Source: Tetrahymena elliotti 4EA
Taxonomy: Eukaryota > Ciliophora > Oligohymenophorea > Hymenostomatida > Tetrahymenidae
NCBI GenBank assembly: GCA_000231825.2
Contig: JH720306.1
Span: 1,152,199-1,216,198, forward strand
Length of the DNA: 64,000 nt
Reading direction: 5' to 3'
Shown: piece after piece, positions 12,966 through 27,879 of the stretch
How positions within the stretch are numbered: the first letter of the stretch is position 1
Layout of the letters: every line of letters starts with the position of its first letter
Translations under genes and position numbers: made by a program
Notes under the pieces: model-generated
The model's database searches: none
The model's input: the letters and a program-made list of their open reading frames with translations, nothing else
Told to the model about the DNA's origin: nothing

Positions 12966-15685
12966 ATGAACTAAGAAGTTGAAGTAAATTTTTTAGATAT
13001 TAATAATTTTGTTTAAAGTTTTGCCTTATTTTGGTATAAATTTAGAGCTAGCAGGCATAATAATTTGATAGGATTGTTAATCTTATTAATAGTAGCTATT
13101 CAGAAAAAAATAAAGATAACATTGAGGAAATCAGATCATTTATAAGTTCACACTATCTCTATCTTTATAAAGTATTGAGGAATCTAGAGTAGAATGATTT
13201 AGAAAGCTTCATAAAAGGATTATAGTGCAAGACTTACAATCATAATGATTTAGTAGAGGTTTAAGGTATATTTGAATTATTTAATTTAATTTATCTAATC
13301 TTTTCAAAGGTACTTAATCAACTAGGTTTGGTATTATAATGAAAGGAAGGGTTAAAATTCTTAGCAGTAATAATGGAAAGAAGAAGTAGTATCATGAAAG
13401 TAAAATGTTCTTAGGCGCAGGTGATAAAATAGGAGCTGAATCGATGCTATTAGAAAAAGTTAATCTATTTAGTTTAATTACAGTGAGTGATTAATTAGTT
13501 CTACTAGAAATAGAGAAGTATTATTTTGATAGATGCATACGCTAATTGGAATCTGAGAGATTAGAATCTAATCTTGCTTTTTTAAAATCTACTTAACTTT
13601 TTAGGCATATTACCAATGATTCAATATTAACAATGATTTTATATAATTCAGTGAAGATATCATTCTAAAATAATGAGGTTGTTTATTCCTAAGACTAAAA
13701 TCTATATGCGATATACATTGTTATTTAAGGAAAGTTTTAAGTAAAATAAATTGAAAATATTTTCAAAATGACTATTTGCTATTTATTTTATCGAAATAGG
13801 TTTAATAAAGGTTCTAAGATGAACCAGATTAATCTATGGATCAAGCCTCAATTTGCAGTGATAATTAAGATGCAAGTTAAACCCCAAAAAAATAACAAAA
13901 TTTAGACCAGAGTAGCTTTGTTAGTGGTACATCAATATTGAAGGTAGAAATTTATTTTGAAATAACACACTTGAATTACATTTCATTTGGTTTTTTAAAT
14001 TTTAGGTAAGGACTGTTGAGTCTTATGAGATATTTGGTGAGGAAGAAATTGTTGACTAGAGATAAAGGACTTCAACTGTAGTTTGTTTGCAAGATTTAAG
14101 TGAAGTTTTAGTGATTCGTCCTATTATTTATAAATCATGCATATTGAAAGATGATGCCGTAAAAAAAAAATTACTAGAATTAATTGGACAAAAATAATAA
14201 GAAGCAAAAACAAAAGAAAAACAAAAAAGGGAGAAATGTTAGAGCTTAAATTTAAGTAAAATTAGAAGACTTAATAGTAGTAGTTCTATGATCTAAACTC
14301 CTAAAAACTGTTAAGTGGTGGTAGATGCTAAAGAAAGCTAATTTGCAAGACTGCACAAAATAAATTAAAATAACTAATTTTAAGTTCTCAGCCAAGAATA
14401 AAGTGAAGAAAATAGTTTATTAGATTCATAGTTCAGCCCATTCTCATCAAATAGCAAACAAAAAAAGCTTAATTTTTAATTTTAAGATGAATTTAAAGAT
14501 GATAAATTAGATTTTAAATCTGATTTAGACACATTTGGAGGTTTTATTCAGCGTTAGGAATCTATTTTTAGTCCTGATTGCGATTTCTTAGAAACCAAAA
14601 ACTCAAAATCTTAAAATTTTCAAAGTATCCAAGAGAATCCCTTAGAATTTTCTACAGGACTTGAAGTGAGCGGTAGAAAAATAACAGATTTTAATCTAAT
14701 TAATAGAACACATAGAATATTATATAAGCATATTCATTCTTCTGCCAAGCAAAACTAATCCATGAAGGTGGATTTCTAAGCAGGGCCTTATTAAGTATAA
14801 AAAGATACTGATAATTAGAATTATTTTAACACAGAAGTATCTATGCAATTTGAAAATTTTAATTCACCCTTGTCTTTCAAGAATATAAAGTAAGAATAAA
14901 ATAATAGTGTTACCAATACTCCCAGCAGCTAGCTATTTAAAAATTCTAAAAAAAAAATAGTTTACTCTTATAGTATGTGCAATTCTCCAAAGTTATCTGA
15001 TTCTCATATTTTTACCTAGACAAAAGCTTAAGCTAATTAAAATAATCTTGCATTTTCTAATTTCAGGATACAAAATTAAAATTAAAGTATGGATTGTTCA
15101 ATCAAACAGCAACAAATTTAAGATAAAATTAAATTTATCAAAAACTATTTTAAGTTTTCTTAATAGTAAAAAGACTAAGAATAAATCAATTAATTAAATG
15201 AGAGTTCTAGATTTTAAATAAAATAATAATCAAATAAAGATTCAATCATTGATAACTCTTAAATATTTTCTCAATCAAGAAAATTTCCTCTAACTTCAGA
15301 AAACAAAAAAATTAGAATTAAAAGTCTCAGCCAAGCTGGTTCAAGAAATAAAATTATTAAAACTACTTAAGGAGATGTCAAGAACTCTAGTTATTTACTG
15401 AAGGAATCTATAAATCGTCCAGCTATTATTGTTCCCAATTCAATTCCTCTATAAAGTCCATTAAGTAGTATATTTTCTACTTAACTAAATTTATCTTCAT
15501 TATAATAGCTTAAACAAAAAGTATACCAATAAAAGCCTTTAGATGTAGAAAAGTATGCATTTTACCAGGCAAATTAAAAAGTTCCCTTCTCAACATAAAG
15601 TTAAAAATCTTAAAGAAAATATGCTAAAAACCATTCATAGCCTCTACTTAAGCATGATCTAAATTTATAAACTGATATTAAATGA
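12966..15685 (+). CDS. protein with two cyclic-nucleotide-binding domains, 830 aa
   Basis: Five exons: 12966-12983, 13046-13265, 13310-13740, 13800-13943 and 14006-15685. Introns are 62, 44, 59 and 62 nt and all phases fit. The N-terminal 40% carries two CNB domains. The first has GAGDKIGAESMLLEKVNLF near residue 112, where the Arg of the phosphate-binding cassette is missing. The second has FGEEEIVDQRQRTSTV near residue 281, which keeps the FGE and the Arg. The C-terminal 500 residues are Ser/Asn/Gln-rich and disordered. No kinase, channel or transmembrane segment is present, so this is not a channel or a PKG; it may be a regulatory or ciliary adaptor binding cAMP or cGMP (inference). The first exon of 18 nt is the least certain part. 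Confidence 0.8.
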
Positions 15686-16543
15686 ACCAAATAAATCTGT
15701 ACAAATCTTGAAAATTAAATAAATTCAATATTATTTATTAAGAGTAATTAGATTAATAAATTATTTAAAAAATTTATTCGTTCATCTTATTACTACAAAA
15801 TTTTGTCTGTGGATCTTTTCATATTTTTTTATCGGATTAAATAAAATTTCTAATTCTTTAAATTTGTTAAATTATTTTTTCAGTTTAGTTGATTTAAATT
15901 AATAATTTATTGTTTTAAATATATTTGTTTGGCTAAATTTAAATAGTTTGAAAACACTATTTACAGTTTTAAATAGCTTTGTTAGATTCAGCTTAATGTC
16001 TATCTATAATAGATCTTAATTTAATTTATTTTTTTTTAAGAATAATTTTAATTATTTAAATATTGTAAATAGATTTGGTAAAAAATTTCTTTCCAACTAA
16101 TTTAAATACAATTTTAAATTAAAAATATTACAATAAAAGGAAAACATATTTCTTTAAACTATTTCAAAAAAGATTCTTTGATTACAAAATGAATGATCAT
16201 AAAAAAAATTTAATTTCTAATTACTATTTAAAGAATAAAAAAAGTACTATTTCTTTTATTTTTAATTAATTAAAAAAAAATATTTTAAGTGTTTGTAAGG
16301 TATTAAAATGTTTGATTTTATCTTTCAGATTTTTTTTATTTTTTATTATTTCCATATTAGGATATACTTTGACTCAAAAAAACGCGGTTTAAAGATTTAG
16401 ATTAGTTATTTATAAGATTTTGTTTGGTATCCAAATTTCGAATTTGATTATTTTTTTGGTATATAGATTTTTAACTTAGTTATTTTAATATTCTTAAATT
16501 ATTGATAATAATTTTCTAGTAAAAAATATCAAAACTTCAAAAA
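15686..16543. other. intergenic
   Basis: AT-rich spacer between two plus-strand genes. Nothing recognised. Confidence 0.5.
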
Positions 16544-18483
<1,940 letters not shown>

Positions 18484-19228
18484 TTGTTTTGTTTTGATTT
18501 GGTTTGCTCATTAACACTTACTTAGTTTACTTTATTTTTTGAAAATATTTTCTTTATAAATTAATGAAATACTTTACTTATTTACTAATAATTAACTAAC
18601 TAATTACTTCTTTCATTAAATATGTTTATTACTCATTTTATATTATTATTTTACTCAATTGAATTTTGAAAATCTAAAGTTTTATTTTTTATTATCTATT
18701 TATTATTTTTCAATTCTTTTCAAAATTTCATATTAAATATTTTATTATTTTTCTTATAAAAAAATAAGTAAATAATTTTTTAATTAAGCTGAAAAATATT
18801 AAAATTCAAATATTTTTTAGAAATAGGGTTGGTTATTGCTTGCTTTTACTTAATTTGTTTGATAAATGTTTTTGCAAATTCTGCACTTCTTTTTGAGGCC
18901 CATTTTTAAAAATTAGTATATAAATAAATTTATATATTTCTCCAAAAGATATGTTCGCAGTTTAGTTTTTGATACTTCTTGTAAAAACCTTAAATTAAAT
19001 AGAAATTTTGATAAATAAAATTAGATTTGAATTATTTATTTGCTATCCTTTTTCAAAATATTTGGTTTATCAAATTAATAAAAAAATTTTGTATTAGTTT
19101 TTGATAGAAAAAAGCTGAATATTATTCTAAAAGTGACTTGAGCAACTTTAAATTTATAAATCTATTATAAAAGGTATGAATACTAAGATATTTATTTATA
19201 TAAGAATTAACACTAAAGTAAATAATTA
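18484..19228. other. intergenic, between convergent genes
   Basis: 3' flanks of the CDPK gene and of the secreted-protein gene. AT-rich, no coding or RNA signal seen. Confidence 0.5.
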
Positions 19229-19831
19229 TCATAAATCATCATGAATAGTAATACTCTTTTTCTTTTTTAAATGAACATTAATTTGTCCTTATTCTAAAAA
19301 AAGAGTTAAAGGAGAAATTTATAGAAACTATGTTATTTTAGCTTTTAATACGGGCTCTAAATTCTTTAGGAATCCTTTTAAGTAGTCATTATTTAAAAAT
19401 TTTTCTGGGATGAAACTGCTAATCAAGCCAAGATCTAAATCTATTCTTTCCCAAGGAGTAAAAGAAACTGATTTGCATGTTTTAAAGTCTCTTGAAATTT
19501 CAAAACTCACTTATAACTATTTTATATTGATAGCTGGATTCAAGGATTTATCATTTATTTCAATAGTAATTTTAGGACTCTCTATTGTTACTAAAAATTT
19601 ATACTCATCAACATCAGTTGAATATTAAACATTATTTCTGAGATTCTAAATATTGATTGCAGTAACTTTAAAATTCAAGAATTATAAGGGAAATGCCTCA
19701 TTTATCTAAGGGAAATATATATTATTTGCTTCCTATCCTAGGCTTTCTATCATATTTTTAATGAAATTTCCTAATTCAGCCTTGCAGACTGCAGCTAAAA
19801 AAATTAAAACAAATCCTAAAATCTTGCTCAT
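19229..19831 (-). CDS. small secreted protein, 200 aa
   Basis: Single exon on the minus strand from ATG 19831 to TGA 19229-19231. The first 18 residues (MSKILGFVLIFLAAVCKA) are a clear signal peptide with a basic n-region, hydrophobic core and small residues at the cut site. The mature part is about 180 residues with alternating hydrophobic positions suggesting beta strands. An amphipathic helix, with FLKNLEPVLKAKITQFLQIS, lies toward the C-terminus. The overall feel resembles lipid-binding TULIP/BPI-type proteins, but no diagnostic residue proves it, so this is only a guess. Single Cys in the mature region. A TAG inside the last 35 codons would truncate it in the standard code. Confidence 0.7.
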
Positions 19832-20655
19832 TTAGTTGAAATTAATTTTTTTGGATATCAAAATATGTTTGATGATTTTAATTTTATAAAATTTTTATGA
19901 GATATTTATTTTTAATTTATGAGATTGATGTATGTTGATTTTCTAAGGTGAAAAATATTTATTTATTACCTTAGTAGCATTCACAAATGTTAATTAAATG
20001 ATAAATTCTATCTAAATTAAAACTAAATATCAAATAAATAAATTATCTTTATGATTATAAAAAATCTATTAATGCTTCATTTTTTATTTTTGATTTTAAT
20101 TATTTTAAAACTCTTTTACTATCATTTTGGTATCTCCCTTTAATGAGTTTTCTTTATCAAAATATTGAGATAATTCATATCATCATTAGAAATAAGCACA
20201 TATCTTGAGATTCATAAACACAAAACTCTGCATTTTCTCAAAAAACTAAGCTAAACCGAAAGCTTTTAATACAATTGGTGTTTTAATTATCCTTAAGCGA
20301 ATTTTCTAAAAAATTATGAATATTAAAAAAAATTTTTAATTTTCTTTTTTTTTATCAGTTGAAAAATTTAATATTGTTTTCTTACAATAGAAATTCTTCG
20401 ATTATCTAGTAAAAATGTTTATAAAATGAAAAGTTTATTTATTAGGAGGTTGAAATAATTGATAGAATAGAGATGGATGATGAATATATATACATGCATG
20501 AAATATAAAATAGAAACAAGTAAATGATTTAAAAAAGATAAATAAGTTTTATCTAAAGAATTTATGAAACATATTTATTTGATTTTTAAATGTTAAATTT
20601 CTATTTTTTACTTTTAATCAATCAATCAAGAAATTATTTTCATTCTTTTATTTAT
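19832..20655. other. intergenic
   Basis: AT-rich spacer between two minus-strand genes with A/T runs and a short TATATA-ACATGCATG patch near 20486-20500. No gene seen. Confidence 0.5.
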
Positions 20656-23600
20656 TCATTTAAAATTTTCTGATTGTCTTGCAGATAATTTTCCCTAATT
20701 GATTTAATTGATTGCTGACTTTTTCAGAGGACTATTCTAAGACTTTTGAGAAAAAGATTACTGTTAAATTTTATTTATATTAATTTGAGTGTTAATTATA
20801 GAATTTATATTTTGATGCAAGTTAGTTTAGTTACTAACAACATTTACAGGCTACTAGGCAGCTTTCATATTTTCTTGGTGATTATTAACAAATATGTTTA
20901 TTATGTTATTATTTGAGTAGTTAAAATACTATTGTTAATTCTTTTTGCCAGCTGAATTATATTGATTTCTTTATGGTGATTAAGAATTTTAATTAGTTTG
21001 TTAAACTGAAGACATTATTCTTTTTGTTTCAGGTGCTGTAGTCTACTAAGTTAATTGATTTGTTGAAGGGAGACTTTAAATTTATTAATTTGATGCTAGT
21101 ATTTAACTTATATTTTACTAACCGTGAAGTTGCTACTAAGATTAGCTGGTTTACAGAGAAGAAGTCTATTTAATTATTGTTTACTTATTACCTATGTTAC
21201 TGTTAGCCAGTTGACTAAATCCAAGATTAGTTTATGAAACAAGATTTTGAGATAAATTATGAGGCTAGGTTGATTAAGTTAAGGAGTCTGCTTCACTTTT
21301 TGTATATTTGTGGTGTGCTGTTGTCTTTTTATTTGAGCTATTTTGAGTTGAAACCATAAATTATGTGTAATTTTAACTTTAAGCCTATTGCATCGTTTAA
21401 GAAGGCTATTTAAGGTGCTCCTAAGTTGTTTATTGTCTATAAGATCTTTTTTTATAAAAATTATTAAATGAAATTATATTTAATTAATTAATAATTTGTT
21501 ACTGAGGAGCAGGTATATGAGATTTAAATGTTGAAGAGCTTGCTAAAATAGAAGGATTTTATGATCCATGGAGAGAAGCTGCAGCATTCATTGAATTAAT
21601 TCTAGTGTGTTTGATTTTATCTAATACTTTTTTAGATGAGTTTTAGTGAGAATTGGCTACACTTTGAATTTAAGAATTTGTATTTAATTGAGAATTAGAA
21701 CCAAAGTTGTTAACTATTGTAGAGTATCCACTACCCTACTGGCTTTGAATTGCATTTTACTATCCTGGGGCAAATATATTTGTATTATTTGCACTATTAT
21801 TGTAAGAAGAAATGTAAGATGTCTTGTTAAAATCTACATTAGGATTTGAATGAATCATCCTGTTATTTTACTCTGAGCCTATTTTACTTGCTTGTTGTTT
21901 ATATTACAACTTCTTTTATGCTGCTGTTAGATTTTGATCTCTATTATTCTAATTGATTTGCTAAGAAGCCAAAAGAAGTGAAGATACTCCTAAGTTAAGC
22001 ATGCTTCCCTACTATTATTTTATATTAATAGATTATTAATTTTAAATATTGTTTGGATTGTTTCCTAAATTTGGATTCTTAATTTATGAGCTCACCCTTC
22101 TCTGGTTTTAATCTCTCTCTGAGTTTTATTTAATTAAACTATTATTCTAATATGAAAATTCTGTCTTTTATATTCTCTGTATCCTAGGAGATATTTCTTT
22201 TGATTAAGATTAATCAGAACTATTTTGTAATCCTCTTTGAGTTTAGCTTCCTCTCTAACCATTTTCACCCTTGGCATAATACTTTATTTTATGAAATATA
22301 AAAAATCAGTAAATTAAATTTCATTTAAAAATGATGATTTATAGAATGATAAAAAAACCAAAATGAAATTAAAATTTGTACATTTAATCTTTAGCTGTTT
22401 TGTTTGAGCTATTAGGCGTCTTACATGCTAGAGTTTGTTGCTGTTGTTTGGGCATTTTTAAGGGAATCTTTGTGCTTTTAAAACATAGCAGCAGTCCTTT
22501 TTTGTACTTCTTTGTAGATTTATTTTAACTCACCTAAATTTTCAAATTTATAATTTGAGAGAGATTTCTTTAAAAAAACTTGTCCTTGATGAGATTAAGA
22601 AAGATCGTTTTATGAAGGAATATTTTGTAGATTTTCAATTTATTTTAGATTTGATTCAGTGTTCATTTATTATTTAATATGCTATGCTATAAGAGGATTT
22701 TAACCTTGATCAAACTCGTTTACTTTTGGGTATCTTGAATTAATGTTTAAATTTTCATTGGAAGACAGTTAGTTTTTAGATTATAGTTATGAGTTTTATT
22801 ATTAAAATTAATTTTAGATCATTTATTAACTAGTAGAGTTAATAGAGTTTTAGGATTTTTATTGGCTGGTTTATCTGCTTTAAATGTTTGTCATTTAAGT
22901 TGATTAAGAACCTGGATTATGATGTAAATTAGCATTTGAAGATTAGGAAGGTGGGTTTTATTTTGTTTTGCTTTGATTTCTGGATGCTTGTTAAGATTAA
23001 GAATAGCTTTGTATATCTGATTACATAACATTTGATTCTCTATATGTTTCCATAGTTTATGTTCTTCCATGTCCATTTAATTGTTAATATTGTTAAATTT
23101 AATCACTGGGGATATTATTTTAATAAGTTTTTAGATTATCAGAAGAATTTTTCATAATTGTTCCTTAAATGAGATTTTATAGATTACTATATTACTGAGG
23201 TTCAGTGTATTTAGAGTTCGCTTATTAATTATTAATTATGAAGTTTTATATTTAAACTTAATTTTATTTTAAATGAGTCTAGTTAACTTAGATGTTTTAA
23301 AAATTTAGATCGTTATCTAAGTTGTTACGCTGTAATGTTACTTAGATATCAAATTAGTTTTCTCTTCTTGCGTTTATGGCTTCATAAGCTTTTTATTTTT
23401 ACAAATTAAGGTCTATTGTTCCTTTGTTTATGGTTTTGTTTGAAAGATCCTTGTCTCTTGCTGATAAGGTTTTCTAAGAAAGAGTTTATTAGTTGTTTTT
23501 CTTGTTGTATTAGGATCTATCTGTATTAGGAGGCTTTTAAACATCCTCGTTTTTTAATTCAGTCTTGCTTTATTGTGAGAATTATCTTTATGATGCACTA

Positions 23601-26074
23601 AATTGCTATAGCTCTTGCACCTGAGACCTTTGATAGTTTTATAATTGTTAAGAAAATTGTTGCTAAAATTATTAACTAAGCTGTTAAGAAAGAGTTTATT
23701 AGTTTTACTATTGGGTAATGGCAGCAGAAGATACTAATTATCCTGATGGAAGAGGCATTTATGGAATAATTAACCCAGTGTTGCTAGTAAGCTTTTTTGG
23801 GATAAGCTGTTCTTATGACTGAGTGTTGAAATTCTTTTTATTTGTAATTTAATCTTGATTCATAGAATTTTAATGAGACTATGTTTGTATAATTTTTTAA
23901 TTTTAACTTGTATTCTAAAGTATTTATTAGTTTTGTAGAGATCTTTATTCTTTATTTTATTGGCTTTGATATTTCGAACTAGTGTTGCTCATCAATTTAC
24001 TTTGTAAGCCATTCTTTAGTTATTCGCTTGGTTATGAGGATAAAATCTACCCATCAGTATTTAATTATTTCCCTACACCATTAATACTCTACTAGAGTGA
24101 ATTTAAACTATTCCTTTCAACTGATTAGGTAATTGATTATTTGCCAGTTGTAAACTCTGACAGCTAGTTACTAAAAGGATAATCATAATTTTTAGTATCT
24201 TTAATTGACTAATTAGCACTATTCTTTTCAGAGTTCCTAGCAACATTTAATGTATTGTTTGCAGAAAATCCTGTAATACTAATTTAACCATCAACTTAAT
24301 ATTTATTATATCCTGCACTATTGATGCTCTGCTATTTTAAATTTGATCCTTGCTTTTCATTTAAAGATTAATGCTAAGATGGGTTTTAAGTTTATACTGA
24401 GCTTAAATATTAAGATGGTTGACTAGATATAGCAGCTATACCTTTTTATAAGTCTTTTGTTTAATCTACTTTATTTTTAGAGTTAAATACTTATTATTAT
24501 TATTGCTCTATTTGAGGCTTAAAATTTACTAAATTGATCATATCTTAATTAACTTTTTACAAATGATTTTGATGTATGTCGTCCTTGCTTAAATTGTAAG
24601 ATTCTCTTTCTGTTTTAGAACCAGCAATATTAATTTTATTAGGTTCCTAAATATTTCTTTAACTGAGAGGTGGTGAATTATTTAAAAATAATTACTGACC
24701 AATACTATTTTCTGTTTTCAATTTGTTGTTGTTAGAAATTGTTTGTTAAGGATTTTAAGAATTTTAAAGGATTTATTATTTTAATTCATTAGAAGATTTT
24801 TTAGAAAAAGAGTCTTTTTTTAAGAAATTCTTTACAGTTTAACTGTTTTTAACTAAACTCTATCCACTTTTCAATTCCTAAGTATTGCTGTTCTGAAGGA
24901 TTTAGTGGTGAATTAGGAGTGGCTAGGGGTTATTCTTGCCTTATATTGAAAGTATATTTTAAAATTATTAAGAATTAAAGCCAACAAATTCATTGCTGAC
25001 GGTTTCTGTTAATATTTAGTTATTCAAAATATTTTCAGACTATCTCTAAGGTGCTGCTCCTGCTCCTGTCTATGAATTAATTTGCTAGTTGCTTTGCGTT
25101 TTTAAGTGATTAAGAAAATTACTAAGATTTCCAATGCTCTGTGAAACATCCTAATCAAAAAAATAACTCTACATACTTTTTGTTGAATTGATTAATATAT
25201 CATTCAGTTTATGATTCAAATCCTGGAGGGTATTGCTTTGAATAGATTTAGTTTATTCATCTAAATCATCAAGAGGTGCTAAGAAGCGTTCATTTTCATT
25301 TAATGATTTGCATTGATCATTGTTTTTATCATCAACATTTAATTCCTTTTCTATTTTTTTGTTTTTTTCATCTTTTATTTAATCTTCTTTTTTACTTTTT
25401 TGATCAGCTTTTAAAGCTTGTTCATCTTAGTTGTCCTTTTTACCCTCTTTTTCCTCTTTTTCTTTCAACATACGAGTGATTTAAATATAATATATTCTTC
25501 TTTTCTTGTCATGGAACTTATTTAGAATATTCGTCGTTGGTACCATAAATAAACGAGCAATATCTCTATGAAATTTATAGTATTCTGTTAATCTTTTGAT
25601 CTTATTATCATACTCATGTAAAAAATAAAATCTGTTGAGATACTCTTCTATCTCGTCATATGTCTGTATGTCCTTTAAGTTTATCACAGCAGAAGTACGC
25701 TAATTAGCTAAGATATCATTTATATCTTTAGTGAAATAGTAATTTTAAGAAGCACTATATTTGGAATATAAAGCGGTAGATATCATAAGGCTAAATTAAG
25801 AAGGCTTCTTGCATTTATTGCAAAAAAGACAATTTGTACTTGTTTTTTAGCATTGATTGACAAATATTTGTCTTGAAGAAATGGATCCCTAACTATTTTC
25901 TGTATAAAGTCTATTATAATTGCTTTGTGTAGTCTTGGCATTTTTTCCTTTTTCCTTAGAGCTTTGCTAAGCTTAAGGAATGATTTATTTCATTGTCTTT
26001 TTGCTAGTTATCAAAGCCATTTGCTACTACTAATATTAATACTGATTGTGCTACTATCCTATGCTTTGTGACAT
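20656..26074 (-). CDS. very large Gln/Asn/Ser-rich protein with a conserved-looking N-terminal module, about 1,753 aa
   Basis: The minus-strand frame opens at ATG 26074 and ends at TGA 20656-20658. A 100-nt intron at 22282-22381 is required. A second, 57-nt, at 21446-21502 has no stop and is divisible by three, so it may be spliced or retained. Residues about 60-235 are well ordered: a Cys cluster (CLFCNKC), then a helical segment (about 129-198) containing YLNRFYFLHEYDNKIKRLTE and FHDKKRRIYYI, then a Lys/Glu coiled coil. The remaining 1,500 residues are almost entirely Q, N, S, T and I. The composition recalls prion-like or transactivation domains. I do not recognise the N-terminal module. 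Plus-strand ORFs across this region are shadows. Confidence 0.85.
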
Positions 26075-27879
26075 GAATTCAACTATCTTTCACAAGTCTA
26101 ATTGTAATTAAATGCACTTATTTGATCTGTAAAAACCCTTCTAATATTTGTTTTACTCTATTAAATCTAAGAATAGAATTAACAACTGTTTATCCCTTTT
26201 GTGAGTGTCTTTATTTTTAACAAATAACTAGTTTTGTATATAGAATCAAACACTCTTCAATTTTATTGTAAAAAGAAAGAGCTTTCAAAAAATTATATTT
26301 TCTTTGAACTTTTTGACTAAATTCAATATAAAGATAATCTTTATTATATCTTTCTTGAAGAGTGAGCATCAATCAATCAATATAGTTGGATTATCAAGTC
26401 CTATCAAATGAATACAATTTCCACTAACTAACACTCATGAATGTGTATTTTATTAAAATGAATGACTTACATATAAAATAAGATAAACCCTCATTTCAAA
26501 ATTTTTGTTAAAGAATAATATAAATTTTCATTGATTGTTTGTATGTTATCAATTATTATTATTTTCCCATTTTATTTACAATTATTTATTTTTTTCAAAT
26601 CGCTATAAATTAAATATTACCCATTAATTTTTTTTTTTTTTTTTTCATGGTATTTTGAAAATTGAAAAGCAAACATTTTTTTAAATTATCCATTTCATAA
26701 TAACTATCAAGAATATCTACACAAATTATTCCAGCCACATCTTTAATTATTAATTTTTAGCAGATAGATACCAACGAAATAAAACAGTAAACTAAAATCC
26801 ATTTTAATTAAAATCTATTCATTTTTAAAAAATAAAAAATAATTAAGAGAAAAAAATTATTTTCTCAAAAAATTTAGCAAGATAAAAAACTCCAATACAA
26901 ATTTAAAATGCAATTTCAAAAAAAATAAATTTTTTCTAAATTTAGCTTTGATCATATTTTTTATTTAAATGTAATAAAAGTAAATAAAAATAATCTTCTA
27001 TATTATGTTGTAATACTGAATTTTTTGTATAGCTCTTATTACGACATATTAATTTAACAAAATGTAAACAATAAATAAAAAATAAAAATTTCTCAATTAA
27101 AAAATAATAATATAATTTCATTTATTATTTTTTTAATTTTGAAAAGATATGCCTTTCTATTTTTAAAATTTATTTTATGCTAATAGATTCTTTAAAGTAA
27201 TTAAATTTTAAGATTAAAAATCTAATATAAGTTATTATAAGATAAAACAAATGATAAATTTTCAATAAAAAACATTTAAAAAAACAAATCGTTGGATAGA
27301 AACGAGAATTTGCTAATAAAAATTAAAGTTATTTATTTCTATTTAGAGTGATTTTTTTTTCAGCATAAATAATAATTGATAAGAAAAAAGTAAAATAAAA
27401 AATATTAATTTTTTAACTCAATAATTATAAAAGCAAAAAATTTTGTTTTATTTGATAGAAAAACTGAATGGTTTTTTATAAAAACATATTATGTTTGATG
27501 AATTGAAAAATAAGAATTATTAAATTAAATTTCATTTCATTTCGTTTTTATTATTATTTTGAAAGATTTGTCAGTTTAAATTAAAGATGTAACCTTGATA
27601 AAATAATCAAGCTTTATTTTTTCTTCAAATTTTGTGTCAGTAGAGTCTAAAAAATCTAAAAAAATAGTGAAAGATAGCGTACATCTAGAATTTTAACTAA
27701 ATTATTTCTAATACAAATATTAAATCATAAATTTATAATTTTTTTATGAAGATATCCTTTTTTTTAAGCTTAAAAGTTATTCAAATACAAATAAAACTTA
27801 AAATGAATAATTTTGAAAGAATCGTTTGATAGAAATAGTTTAAGTATTTTTAATTAATTAAATAATATATTTCTATTTT
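26075..27879. other. intergenic
   Basis: 1.8 kb of very AT-rich sequence with a 17-nt T run at 26629-26645. No coding or RNA gene seen. It contains the promoter of the large Gln-rich gene and the 3' flank of PIG-U. Confidence 0.55.

Noticed and set aside
25276..25479. Plus-strand Phe/Leu-rich frame
   Set aside because: Antisense of the Lys/Glu coiled coil in the large minus-strand gene.
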